From Antarctobacter heliothermus (GTDB taxonomy: Bacteria > Pseudomonadota > Alphaproteobacteria > Rhodobacterales > Rhodobacteraceae), in contig NZ_FZON01000049.1 of NCBI RefSeq assembly GCF_900188425.1, positions 1 to 39,701 of the forward strand: DNA of 39,701 bases, written 5' to 3'. This document shows, in pieces, positions 1-7,938 of this stretch. A program made the position numbers and the translations under genes. Numbering within the stretch: the stretch's first letter is position 1; every line of letters starts with the position of its first letter. The notes under the pieces were generated by a model. It was given only the letters and a program-made list of their open reading frames with translations, searched no databases and was not told the DNA's origin.

Positions 1-74
1 TGGTGGACACTATCAGCCGAGGGTTCCGCTCGTCAGAGCGGCGACAGCGGACGGATACTTTGGAGGTCGACACG

Positions 75-818
75 ATGCATTTCTATAGAGGGCTTCTTTT
101 ATTTAGCTCGATTTTTTTTGGCCTAGCAACAGGTGCGCTTGCCGATTCGTATCTTTGTACGAAGGCAAACCTTCCATCGGCCTCAAGTGAGGTGTGTTTG
201 CAGCACACGACAGCGGGCGACATTCTCTTGACCTATGGCGGAAATGTTTTGGCCAGTGAACGCTTGGATAAAGTCGGAAATCAAAGAGTAAAGTGGGGGT
301 GGAACCAAGCGTGGGTGAAGGAGAACGGCTTCATCCTCCTTTTCGTTGAAGGCAAAGAGAGACACAATATCCACGCCTATTATGTTGAAATACTTGAGGG
401 GAAAGCTGTGCTTCGCAGTCACCTTGATCATGGCTTTGGCAACACGTGCGGCGATATAGGTAGAAAAACGCTTGTTTGGGTTGATGGTGATCCGGGTAGG
501 CAGCGCATCAAGGTTGCTTGGGGGGCCGGTAACCCTCTGTGCGACGGTGAAATTCTGTACGATAACGACGCAGGATTAGCAATAAGAGCACCTTGGAAAC
601 CCGCTGTTACATGTTCTCAAGATTTTAGCGGAACGTTAGCCATCTCTGTCCCAGAAGAGTTTGGTGAGGAATCCGATACCGCAGAAGCCGTCAAATGGGC
701 AAAGGAAAACGGCAAACAGGTCCCGGAAAATTTGGAGCCGAAGATCGTGGCGCCGGGGGTTCTCGCATTAGGGAAAAAGGGAGGCGGTACAGGCGGAGCC
801 TGTCTGTACCAAGGTTAA
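75..818 (+). CDS. Secreted protein of unknown function
   Basis: Encodes 247 residues. I chose the ATG at 75 because a GGAGG lies at 62-66 and because translation from it begins with a clear signal peptide: a basic start, a hydrophobic core, and a likely cut after GALA near residue 23. The mature part has several cysteines, which suits an oxidising periplasm, and ends in a Gly-rich tail just before the stop. I do not recognise a family. Base composition is visibly richer in A+T than the genes from 1131 onward, and codons such as TTT, AAA and ATA are more frequent, so it may have been acquired horizontally. The next ORF begins one base after its stop. Confidence 0.62.
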   Translation: MHFYRGLLLFSSIFFGLATGALADSYLCTKANLPSASSEVCLQHTTAGDILLTYGGNVLASERLDKVGNQRVKWGWNQAWVKENGFILLFVEGKERHNIHAYYVEILEGKAVLRSHLDHGFGNTCGDIGRKTLVWVDGDPGRQRIKVAWGAGNPLCDGEILYDNDAGLAIRAPWKPAVTCSQDFSGTLAISVPEEFGEESDTAEAVKWAKENGKQVPENLEPKIVAPGVLALGKKGGGTGGACLYQG

Positions 819-819
819 C

Positions 820-1056
820 TTGGCAGACTCCTACGTTTTCGTCAGAGGTGGTCGCGGGATTTCGGACCAGTTGCTAAGATGGATGAAGGCGACCCGAGAA
901 CACCCGTGTTCGCATGTATCGTTGGGGCTTGTGACAGCATACGAGTGGCTTCTTGTGGTGTACGCACAACAGGATAAATTGAAAATATTGAAACTTACCG
1001 GCCCTAGGTTCGCCGAGGAACATAACCTTACCTTTTGGCCACACGCGGTTCACTGA
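820..1056 (+). CDS. Small hypothetical protein, possible YiiX/NlpC-like fragment
   Basis: A 78-residue ORF from a TTG at 820, one base after the stop of the secreted-protein gene; the only Shine-Dalgarno-like element is a weak AAGG inside that gene's end. The segment around residues 15-40 (ISDQLLRWMKA, then SHVSLGLV) resembles the start of permuted papain-fold amidases (YiiX/YaeF type), where a SHV/SHT motif carries the active His. It is far shorter than those enzymes, usually near 200 residues, so if real it is a remnant or a single motif. It shares the A+T-richer composition of its neighbour. A minus-strand ORF covers the same bases but looks less protein-like. The family resemblance is a guess. 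Confidence 0.3.
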   Translation: MADSYVFVRGGRGISDQLLRWMKATREHPCSHVSLGLVTAYEWLLVVYAQQDKLKILKLTGPRFAEEHNLTFWPHAVH

Positions 1057-1130
1057 AAAGCAGTTCTGAAAGGGATTTGTGGCACCGGCGAAAACCACCG
1101 TTCTTGACAGCCTGAAACGGGCGACTTCGG

Positions 1131-2021
1131 TCAGAGGAACTGACCCACGTCGGACAATCGCCGGTCCTTCCCCAACAACACCCTCGGCTCCTCTCTCCCC
1201 TTCTCCTCTGTCTCAAACACAAAGGTGTTGCCTGCCGCCGTGTCGTCCTCTGACAGCCCTTCGCTGGCGGAGGTGAGCATAAGCGTGGTCAGGTCGGGGC
1301 CGCCGAAGCTGGGGCAGGTGATCTTGGGTGTGGGTAGGGGAAGTGCGTGCAGGAACGCTCCGTCCGGGGAATAGCAGGCGACGCGGGAGGCACCCCATTG
1401 GGCGTTCCAGAGGTTCCCCTGCGCGTCGGTGACGGCGCCGTCGGGGTTTAGTCCTTCGGGGTTCAGGTCCAGCCAATCTGAGGGGTCGCCTGCGGGCCAG
1501 CCCTCGGCGTCCAGCGCGACGCGGCGGATGATCTTGGTTGCGGTATCGGTGAAATAGGCGTGTTCGCCGCCCGGGGAAAAGCAGATGGCGTTGGGGATGG
1601 AGATGCCCGGATACAGCTTGCGCAATTCGCCCTTGTAGTAGCGATAGATCGCCCCTGCTCCGGCTTCGGCGTTGTAGCCCATCGTGCCGATCCAGAAGCC
1701 CCCCAAAGGGTCCGCGCGGCCATCGTTGGAGCGGGTGACGGGATTGTCCGCCTCCAGATCGACCACATGGGTTTCGGTTCCGGCGGCAAGGTCGAAGGTA
1801 AAGAGGTCGCGTTCGGAGGCGATCAGCAGGCGGGTGTCGTCCACCCAGCCAGCAGCAGAGACGGCGCGGTCGAACTGCCAGTGGTGTTGCGAGGTGCCAT
1901 CGTGTTCATAGAGGCGGTGGCCAAGGATATCGAACCACAGGAAGGTGCCCCGCTGGGGGTGCCAGAGCGCGCCCTCGCCAAGGATGCAGCGAGTGTCGGA
2001 CAGGGTGGTGCATTGGGTCAT
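1131..2021 (-). CDS. SMP-30/gluconolactonase family protein (sugar lactonase)
   Basis: A 296-residue beta-propeller of the SMP-30/regucalcin/gluconolactonase family, which hydrolyses aldonolactones using a divalent metal. Expected metal ligands are visible: Glu16 in LGEGALWHP, Asn144 in PNAICFSP and Asp194 in NPDGAVTD, with Asn99 in the SNDGRADP loop near the substrate site. Length is normal for the family. The start follows a TGAGGA overlapping the stop of the upstream SDR gene, with 9 bases between the genes, so the two are translated from one minus-strand message. An SDR plus a lactonase is the usual pair for oxidising an aldose to its lactone and opening it. The sugar cannot be read from the sequence. 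Confidence 0.9.
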   Translation of the reverse strand: MTQCTTLSDTRCILGEGALWHPQRGTFLWFDILGHRLYEHDGTSQHHWQFDRAVSAAGWVDDTRLLIASERDLFTFDLAAGTETHVVDLEADNPVTRSNDGRADPLGGFWIGTMGYNAEAGAGAIYRYYKGELRKLYPGISIPNAICFSPGGEHAYFTDTATKIIRRVALDAEGWPAGDPSDWLDLNPEGLNPDGAVTDAQGNLWNAQWGASRVACYSPDGAFLHALPLPTPKITCPSFGGPDLTTLMLTSASEGLSEDDTAAGNTFVFETEEKGREEPRVLLGKDRRLSDVGQFL

Positions 2022-2030
2022 GGGGTTTCC

Positions 2031-2816
2031 TCAGGCGGCAACGGTGACAACGCCGCCATCGACGGCAAGGCATTGCCCGGTGATCATGGCGCTGGCCTGC
2101 GAGGCCAGGAACAGCACCGGACCGGCAAGGTCCATCGGCTCCAGGTGGCGGCCAAGGCATTGTTTGGGCAGGAAGGCGGCCAGCGCCTCTTCATCGGCCC
2201 AGAGGCGCAACTGGCGTTCGGTCAGCACCCAGCCGGGGGCGACGGCGTTGACGCGGATGCCATCGCGGCCAAACTCACGCGCGTGGCCACGGGTCATGGC
2301 GGTGATGGCGCCGTTGGCGGTGGTGTAGGCGGTCATCTCGCCCATGCCGACCATGTAGCTGATGGAGCTGAAGTTGACGATTGCCCCGCCCCCCGCCGCC
2401 TGCATCATCGGCACGGCAATCTGGGTGGTGAGGAAATAGCTCTTGAGGTTGACCGCGATCAGCGCGTCCCATTCCTTGGACGTGGTGGTCAGCGTGTCAT
2501 GGCGGGTGTCATTGGCGGCGTTGTTGATCAGCACGGTGATCGGGCCATGCGCCTTGGCGGCCTTGGCCATGGCGGCGCGCAGGGCAGGTTCATCGGTGAC
2601 ATCGCAGCGGATGAACAGCGGGCGGTTGCCGTGCCGGGTTTCCATCCGGTCGCAAAAGACCGAGACATCCGACCGCTGGACAAAGGCGACCTTTGCCCCC
2701 TGCTGCAGGAACGCCTCTGTCAGGGCGGCCCCGATCCCGGCGCCACCGCCGGTGATGAACACCGATGCACCGCGCAGGTCCGGGTGGACGGCGGTTGTCT
2801 TCCGGGTCTCGTCCAT
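2031..2816 (-). CDS. SDR family oxidoreductase with Asn in place of the catalytic Lys
   Basis: A 261-residue classical-type short-chain dehydrogenase/reductase. I chose the ATG at 2816 because GGGAGG lies about 7 bases upstream; an in-frame ATG at 2831 is less well placed. The cofactor motif TGGGAGIG is at residues 22-29 and NNAA at 98-101. Of the usual Asn-Ser-Tyr-Lys tetrad, Asn123, Ser151 and Tyr164 are present, but the YxxxK motif reads YTTAN, with Asn168 (codon AAC, minus strand) where Lys should be. It is first in a two-gene unit with the SMP-30 lactonase, which suggests sugar dehydrogenation. The changed residue makes normal catalysis uncertain. Its start is divergent from the RAM-domain gene at 2942. 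Confidence 0.9.
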   Translation of the reverse strand: MDETRKTTAVHPDLRGASVFITGGGAGIGAALTEAFLQQGAKVAFVQRSDVSVFCDRMETRHGNRPLFIRCDVTDEPALRAAMAKAAKAHGPITVLINNAANDTRHDTLTTTSKEWDALIAVNLKSYFLTTQIAVPMMQAAGGGAIVNFSSISYMVGMGEMTAYTTANGAITAMTRGHAREFGRDGIRVNAVAPGWVLTERQLRLWADEEALAAFLPKQCLGRHLEPMDLAGPVLFLASQASAMITGQCLAVDGGVVTVAA

Positions 2817-2941
2817 CGCGGTCCTCCCCATGATCGTGCCGCTACTGTCACGCGACGGGGCGGGTTGCGCAAGACCCTCAAAGGGCTGGAATCGCGGCGC
2901 GATATCGGGTCTAGTCTGGGCACACCGCAAGAGAGGGTTCC

Positions 2942-3178
2942 ATGAACTGCGTATTCGTCCAGATCAGATGCCGTCCCGGCACGGGTTATCGCGTGGCCGG
3001 AGACATCGCCCTGCGCGAAATCCATTCCGAGCTGTACTCGACCAGTGGCGAGTATGACCTGCTGCTCAAGATGTACATTCCGGAAGACGACGACACGGGC
3101 AAGTTCATCAACGACAACCTGCTGGATATAGACGGGATCGAGCGCACCCTGACAACTTTGACGTTTCGGGCGTTCTAG
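2942..3178 (+). CDS. Stand-alone Lrp/AsnC ligand-binding (RAM) domain protein
   Basis: A 78-residue protein made only of the RAM/ACT-like domain of Lrp/AsnC regulators: VQIRCRPGTGY, then the EIHSELYSTSGEYDLLLKM core, and an IERTLTTLTF final strand. It has no helix-turn-helix. The start follows AAGAGAGG at about 2930-2937. Stand-alone RAM proteins (SraA-like) form the same dimers and rings as full Lrp proteins and bind small effectors, often amino acids. It sits between the divergent SDR gene and, 24 bases downstream, the Liv-type importer it probably precedes on one transcript. A role in sensing the imported substrate is an inference. Confidence 0.85.
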   Translation: MNCVFVQIRCRPGTGYRVAGDIALREIHSELYSTSGEYDLLLKMYIPEDDDTGKFINDNLLDIDGIERTLTTLTFRAF

Positions 3179-3202
3179 ACAACAGACGACGGGGAGAATT
3201 TC

Positions 3203-4351
3203 ATGAATTTCAAAACTTTGGCCAAGACAGTGGCAATGGGCGGCGCGGTTTGTGCCGCGCTGGCAACCGCGGCGGCGGCAGAGGTGAAGGTGGGGATGAT
3301 CACCACGCTGTCGGGTGGCGGCGCGGGTCTGGGCATTGACGTGCGCGACGGGTTCCTGCTGGCGCTGGAACAGTCGGGGCGCGACGACATCGAGGTGGTG
3401 ATCGAGGATGACCAGCGCAAGCCGGACGTGGCAGTGCAACTGGCGGACAAGCTGGTGCAGTCGGAAAAGGTGGACGTGCTGACGGGCATCATCTGGTCGA
3501 ACCTTGCCATGGCGGTGGTGCCAAGCGTGACGGCGCAGGGCAAATTCTACCTGTCGCCCAATGCGGGTCCGTCGCAGCTGGCCGGACGGGGCTGTCACCC
3601 GAACTATTTCAACGTCGCATGGCAGAACGATGCCTACCATGAGGCGGCGGGCGCCTATGCGGCGGCGGACGGGTCGAAAAAGGCCTTTGTTCTGGCGCCC
3701 AACTATCCGGCGGGTCAGGATGCGATCACCGGGTTCAAGCGCGGCTTTGGCGGGGAGATCGCCGCAGAGGTCTATACCAAGCTGGGCCAGACCGACTACG
3801 CCGCCGAGATTGCGCAAATCCGGGCCTCGGACGCGGATATCCTGTATTACTTCCTGCCCGGCGGGATGGGGATTTCCTTTATGAAGCAATACTCCGGCTC
3901 TGGCGCAGAGGTGCCGGTGATCGGGCCTGCGTTCTCTTTTGATCAGGGCATCCTGGGCGCGATTGGCGACGCAGCACTGGGCGTCAAGAACACCGCCCAT
4001 TGGTCCAAGGATCTGGACGTGCCGGGGAATGCCGAGTTCGTGGCCTCGTTCAGCGAGAAATACGGACGTCTGCCGTCGATCTATGCGGCGCAGGGGTTTG
4101 ATACCGCGCTGCTGTTGGTGTCAGCCACGGCTGCGGCGGATGTGACGGACGCGGATGCGTTCCGCGCGGCGCTGAAGGCGGCGGATTTCCAATCGGTGCG
4201 CGGGGCGTTCAAGTTTGCCGACAACCACCATCCGATCCAGACCATCTACATGCGCGAAGTGATCAAGGAGGGCGACGTGGTCACCAACCGTCTGGTTGGT
4301 CCGGCGGCCGAAGATTATGCCGACCCCTACGGTGTTGACTGCAAGATGTGA
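3203..4351 (+). CDS. Branched-chain-type ABC transporter, periplasmic substrate-binding protein
   Basis: A 382-residue binding protein of the Peripla_BP_6/LivK type. Residues 1-26 form a signal peptide ending in ATAAAA, and the mature protein starts with EVKVGMITTLSGGGAGLG, the typical first strand and loop of the family. GGGGAG precedes the ATG. It is the first component of a full five-gene HAAT importer (binding protein, two permeases, two ATPases). Family members bind branched-chain amino acids, amides, urea or aromatic acids; the ligand is not readable here. The SDR/lactonase pair and the RAM-domain gene upstream suggest a catabolic module for one compound. A strong hairpin follows the stop, as is common after binding-protein genes. 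Confidence 0.93.
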   Translation: MNFKTLAKTVAMGGAVCAALATAAAAEVKVGMITTLSGGGAGLGIDVRDGFLLALEQSGRDDIEVVIEDDQRKPDVAVQLADKLVQSEKVDVLTGIIWSNLAMAVVPSVTAQGKFYLSPNAGPSQLAGRGCHPNYFNVAWQNDAYHEAAGAYAAADGSKKAFVLAPNYPAGQDAITGFKRGFGGEIAAEVYTKLGQTDYAAEIAQIRASDADILYYFLPGGMGISFMKQYSGSGAEVPVIGPAFSFDQGILGAIGDAALGVKNTAHWSKDLDVPGNAEFVASFSEKYGRLPSIYAAQGFDTALLLVSATAAADVTDADAFRAALKAADFQSVRGAFKFADNHHPIQTIYMREVIKEGDVVTNRLVGPAAEDYADPYGVDCKM

Positions 4352-4358
4352 CGACAGA

Positions 4359-4384
4359 GGGGCGGGCGGCGTGCCGCCTGCCCC
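4359..4384 (+). other. Strong stem-loop after the binding-protein gene
   Basis: A 12-pair stem, 4359-4370 with 4373-4384 and one G-T pair, begins seven bases after the binding-protein stop. There is no T-run, so it is unlikely to end transcription fully. In other ABC operons such hairpins protect the binding-protein part of the mRNA from 3' decay, giving more binding protein than permease. That role is inferred. Confidence 0.55.
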
Positions 4385-4426
4385 CGCGATGCGCGCACGC
4401 GTCGGCACCAAAGGTATTCCCCCCTC

Positions 4427-5347
4427 ATGTCCCTGATCCTCATTGCCGAGCAAGTCCTGAACGGCTTGCAGTTCGGCATCATGCTGTTCCTGATGGCCGC
4501 CGGTCTGACGCTGATCTTTGGCGTCATGGGGCTGATCAATCTGGCGCATGGGTCGCTGTATATGGTCGGCGCGTTTTGCGCGGCGGCGGTGGCGGCGGCA
4601 ACCGGGTCGTTTGCCTTGGGGCTGGTCGCGGCGCTGGCGGGGGCGGCGGCGGCGGGTGCACTGATTGAGCTGGTGGTGATCCGGCGGCTGTATGACCGCG
4701 ACCATCTGGACCAGGTTCTGGCAACCTTTGCGCTGATCCTGATTTTTTCCGAAGGCACGCGCTGGGTCTTTGGGTCGTTTCCCTTGTATCTGGACGTGCC
4801 ACCGGCGCTGGCCGGGCCGGTCGCCCTGCCCTTTGGCATCCAGTATCCGCTGTACCGGCTGGCGCTGATTGTCATTGGTCTGGTGGTGGCGGCGGGGCTG
4901 TTCTGGCTGATCGCGCGGACGCGGATTGGCGTGCAGATCCGCGCCGGAGAGAATGACCGTGAGATGATTGCCGCGCTGGGGGTCGATATCGACCGGCTGT
5001 ACACCTTTGTCTTTGCGCTGGGGGCGGCGCTGGCCGGTCTGGCCGGCGCGTTGGTGGGCGCGATCCAGTCGGTGCAGGTGGGCATGGGCGAGCCGGTGCT
5101 GATCCTGGCCTTTGTCACCATCGTGATTGGCGGCATCGGCAGCATCAAGGGCGCGCTGATCGGCGCGTTGTTGGTGGGGCTGACCGAGACCCTGGGATCT
5201 GTATTCCTGCCGGAACTGTTCAAGCTGTTCATGGCCCCGGCGGCGGCGACGCAGACCGGCGCGTCGCTGTCGTCGATGGCGATTTACATCCTGATGGCGA
5301 TGGTGCTGATCTGGCGGCCCACCGGCCTGTTCGGAGCGCGGGCATGA
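4427..5347 (+). CDS. livH: Branched-chain-type ABC transporter permease, LivH family
   Basis: A 306-residue, very hydrophobic protein with about eight membrane segments. It has the LivH hallmarks: LNGLQFGIMLFLMAAGLTLIFGVMGLINLAHG near the N terminus and the cytoplasmic coupling loop with GVQIRAGENDREMIAALGVD at about 165-186. With LivM it forms the inner-membrane channel of the importer. AAGG at about 4411 precedes the ATG at 4427. The 75-base gap from the binding-protein gene holds a strong hairpin. A repeat element lies between its stop and livM. livH here names the family, not proof of leucine transport. Confidence 0.93.
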   Translation: MSLILIAEQVLNGLQFGIMLFLMAAGLTLIFGVMGLINLAHGSLYMVGAFCAAAVAAATGSFALGLVAALAGAAAAGALIELVVIRRLYDRDHLDQVLATFALILIFSEGTRWVFGSFPLYLDVPPALAGPVALPFGIQYPLYRLALIVIGLVVAAGLFWLIARTRIGVQIRAGENDREMIAALGVDIDRLYTFVFALGAALAGLAGALVGAIQSVQVGMGEPVLILAFVTIVIGGIGSIKGALIGALLVGLTETLGSVFLPELFKLFMAPAAATQTGASLSSMAIYILMAMVLIWRPTGLFGARA

Positions 5348-5363
5348 GGGAGAGGGCGCGCAA

Positions 5364-5424
5364 GGGGGGCTCTGCCCCGTCACAGCCAAGCTGCGACTCC
5401 CCGGGATATTTTTGGCCAGAAGAA
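5364..5424 (+). repeat. Dispersed intergenic repeat, family A, copy 1
   Basis: Between the two permease genes lies a 61-base element: a small GGGGC/GCCCC hairpin (around 5366-5378), a second weak stem (CAGC..GCTG), then CTCCCCGGGATATTTTT and AGAAGAA. A second copy with the same architecture lies in inverse orientation at 28871-28936. The livM Shine-Dalgarno sequence follows directly after this copy. Confidence 0.55.
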
Positions 5425-5441
5425 ACACGAAGGGGCGGCGC

Positions 5442-6431
5442 GTGCGGATGAGCCGGGAAGCGGTTTTCAACCTAGTGGTTCTGGCGGGGCTGGTGGCGCT
5501 GCCGCTGTATGCGCATCTGAGCGACGCGCCGTTTACCATCACGCTGGCGACGCGGGCGGTGATCCTGTCGCTGGCGGCGGTGGGGTTGAACATTGCGCTG
5601 GGGATCGGCGGGTTGGTCAGCCTTGGGCATGCGGTGTTCTTTGGTGTCGGCGGCTATGCCATGGGCATCCTTGCGTTTCATGCGCAGACCTATGCGCCGC
5701 TGATGGAGTGGCCTTTTGTGGTTGAGGGGACCAAGTCGATGCCGGTGATCTGGCTGGTGGCGGTGGTCTTTTCGGCGCTGGTGGCGCTGGGGATCGGGCT
5801 GCTGTCGCTGCGCACCAGCGGTGTCTATTTCATCATGATCACCTTGGCCTTTGGGCAGATGTTCTATTATTTCGCCATTTCCTGGTCGGCCTATGGCGGC
5901 GAGGATGGCATGTCGATCTATGTGCGCAACGGCTTTCCGGGGCTGAACACCTTGGTGCCGGTGCAGTTTTACGGCCTGTGTCTTGTGCTGCTCTGTGCGG
6001 CGCTTGCCTTTAACGCGGTGCTGTTGCGGTCGCCATTCGGGCTGGCGTTGAATGCCGCGCGGCAGGTGCCGGACCGGGTGCGCGCCGTGGGGCTGGATCC
6101 GTTCCGGTTGCGGTTGCTGGCCTTTGTTATTTCGGGCGCGATCACCGGGTTGGCGGGGGCGCTGTTTGCCGATCTGAACCGGTTTGTGTCGCCCACCATG
6201 TTCAGCTGGCAACTGTCGGGAGAGTTCATTGTCTTCATCATCATCGGCGGCACTGCGCGGCTGTTTGGGCCGGTCGCGGGGGCGGTGCTGTTTGTGGCGT
6301 TGGAGCATTTCCTGGGCGGGGTGTCGGACTATTGGCACATCTGGTTCGGGCTGTTGCTGTTGGGGGTCGTGCTGTTCGGGCGGGGCGGTTTGATTGGTGT
6401 GATCGCCGGGAGGGGCCGGGGGCATGACTGA
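5442..6431 (+). CDS. livM: Branched-chain-type ABC transporter permease, LivM family
   Basis: About 329 residues, highly hydrophobic, with the LivM signature LGLN-type run (AVGLNIALGIGGLVSLGHAVFFGVGGY, residues about 42-68) and the coupling loop PFGLALNAARQVPDRVRAVGLD around 200-221. It pairs with LivH in the membrane. The start is uncertain: GTG at 5442 lies 6 bases after AAGGGG, while ATG at 5448 lies 12 bases after it; a TTG at 5412 would fall inside the repeat element and is unlikely. It ends by overlapping the ATPase gene by 8 bases. Confidence 0.92.
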   Translation: MRMSREAVFNLVVLAGLVALPLYAHLSDAPFTITLATRAVILSLAAVGLNIALGIGGLVSLGHAVFFGVGGYAMGILAFHAQTYAPLMEWPFVVEGTKSMPVIWLVAVVFSALVALGIGLLSLRTSGVYFIMITLAFGQMFYYFAISWSAYGGEDGMSIYVRNGFPGLNTLVPVQFYGLCLVLLCAALAFNAVLLRSPFGLALNAARQVPDRVRAVGLDPFRLRLLAFVISGAITGLAGALFADLNRFVSPTMFSWQLSGEFIVFIIIGGTARLFGPVAGAVLFVALEHFLGGVSDYWHIWFGLLLLGVVLFGRGGLIGVIAGRGRGHD

Positions 6432-7173
6432 GGCTGTTTTGCAGACACGCGGGTTGTTCAAGGCGTTTGGCGCGTTGCAGGCTACGGAGGATGTGTCGAT
6501 CGAGTTGCGTCCGGGCGAGATCCACGCGGTGATCGGGCCGAATGGCGCGGGCAAGTCGACGCTGATTGGCCAGATCAGCGGCGCAATTGTGCCGGATGCG
6601 GGGGCGGTCCTGTTGGGCGGGCGCGATGTGACGGCGCTGGCGGTGCCGGGGCGGGCCAAGGCGGGGCTGGCGCGGACCTTTCAGATCAGCCAGTTGGCGA
6701 TGGAAGACACGGTGTTGCAGAACGCGCTGCTGGGGGCGTTGGGGGCCGCCGGGCGGCCCTTTGACATGCTGCGCCCGGTGGCGCGCCGGGGGGCGCTGCG
6801 GGACCGGGCAGAGGCGGCGTTGGCGCGGGTTGGTCTGACGGATCAGGCGCGGATGCGGGTGGCGGAGTTGAGCCACGGGCAGCGGCGGCAATTGGAGGTG
6901 GCGGTGGCGTTGACGCTGGCGCCCAAGTGTTTCGTTATGGATGAGCCGATGGCGGGACTGGGCACCGAAGGGTCGGCGCGGTTGACCGGGTTGTTGGACG
7001 GGTTGCGCGCCGAGGCACCGATCCTGTTGGTCGAGCATGACATGGACGCGGTCTTTGCCCTTGCGGACCGGATCAGCGTGCTGGTCTACGGGCGGGTGAT
7101 TGCCAGCGGGACGGTGGCGGAGATCCGCGCCGACCCTGCCGTGCGTGAGGCCTATCTGGGGGACGCGGCATGA
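6424..7173 (+). CDS. livG: Branched-chain-type ABC transporter ATPase, LivG family
   Basis: A 249-residue ATPase that powers import from the cytoplasmic face. Walker A is GPNGAGKST at residues 38-46, the signature motif is LSHGQRRQLE near 154-163, and Walker B is FVMDEPMAGL, followed by the His-switch segment VEHDMD. The LTDQARMRVAELSHGQ stretch and the long helical subdomain with FQISQLAMEDTVLQNALLGAL are typical of LivG rather than LivF. It overlaps livM by 8 bases and livF by 4 bases (ATGA), so the last three genes are translationally coupled. Confidence 0.95.
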   Translation: MTEAVLQTRGLFKAFGALQATEDVSIELRPGEIHAVIGPNGAGKSTLIGQISGAIVPDAGAVLLGGRDVTALAVPGRAKAGLARTFQISQLAMEDTVLQNALLGALGAAGRPFDMLRPVARRGALRDRAEAALARVGLTDQARMRVAELSHGQRRQLEVAVALTLAPKCFVMDEPMAGLGTEGSARLTGLLDGLRAEAPILLVEHDMDAVFALADRISVLVYGRVIASGTVAEIRADPAVREAYLGDAA

Positions 7174-7859
7174 GCGCGCTGTTGCAGGTGAGCGGGCTGG
7201 AGGCGCGGTATGGCAGCAGTCAGGCGCTGTTTGGCGTGGACCTTGAGGTGGCGGCCGGTGAAGTTGTGGCGCTGATGGGGCGCAACGGGATGGGCAAGAC
7301 CACGACGGTGCGCTGCATCTGCCGGATGATGCGGGCCGAGGGCGGGATTTCGTTTGATGGCAGGGATTTGCGCCGTCTTCCGTCGCACCGCGCGGCGCGG
7401 TTGGGGATTGGGCTGGTGCCCGAAGGACGGCGCTGTTTTGCGGACCTGACGGTGCAGGAGAACCTGATCGCGGCGGCGCGTCCCGGCGCATGGGATATGG
7501 CTGCTGTCGGGCGGCTGTTTCCCCGGCTGGCAGAACGTCAGGCGCAGGTGGCGCGGTCGCTGTCAGGCGGTGAGCAACAGATGCTGGCCATCGGGCGGGC
7601 GTTGATGACCAACCCCCGGCTGTTGATTCTGGACGAGGCGACAGAGGGGCTTGCCCCGTTGATCCGCGCCGAGATCTGGGAGGCGATCGGGCGGTTGAAG
7701 CGCGACAGCGGGCTGGCGATCCTGATCATCGACAAGAGCCTGAAAGACCTGACGGCGGTGTCCGACCGCGCGGTGATCCTTGCTCGGGGCCGCTCGATCT
7801 GGAGCGGCGCGTTGGAGGGATTGCCGCCCGATCTGGCGCAACGATACCTGGGTGTCTGA
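7170..7859 (+). CDS. livF: Branched-chain-type ABC transporter ATPase, LivF family
   Basis: A 229-residue ATPase, the usual LivF length. Walker A is GRNGMGKTT at residues 37-45, the signature is LSGGEQQML, Walker B is LLILDEATEGL, and GLVPEGRRCFADLTVQENL is the LivF-type Q-loop downstream segment. It pairs with LivG as a heterodimer. Its ATGA overlap with livG indicates coupled translation. It is the last gene of the importer. The 79 bases to the convergent protease gene contain no clear terminator. Confidence 0.95.
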   Translation: MSALLQVSGLEARYGSSQALFGVDLEVAAGEVVALMGRNGMGKTTTVRCICRMMRAEGGISFDGRDLRRLPSHRAARLGIGLVPEGRRCFADLTVQENLIAAARPGAWDMAAVGRLFPRLAERQAQVARSLSGGEQQMLAIGRALMTNPRLLILDEATEGLAPLIRAEIWEAIGRLKRDSGLAILIIDKSLKDLTAVSDRAVILARGRSIWSGALEGLPPDLAQRYLGV

Positions 7860-7938
7860 GGTCAGCCCTGCCCGCGCCTGACCGGCACGGGCCCCTGTGA
7901 CGGTGCCGAGCCGACCGGACCGCAGCGCCAAAGCCCGT

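Noticed and set aside
1560-2945. 461-codon plus-strand frame opposite the SMP-30 and SDR genes
   Set aside because: It is the antisense of two well-supported genes; its protein is Gly/Ala/His-rich without motifs.
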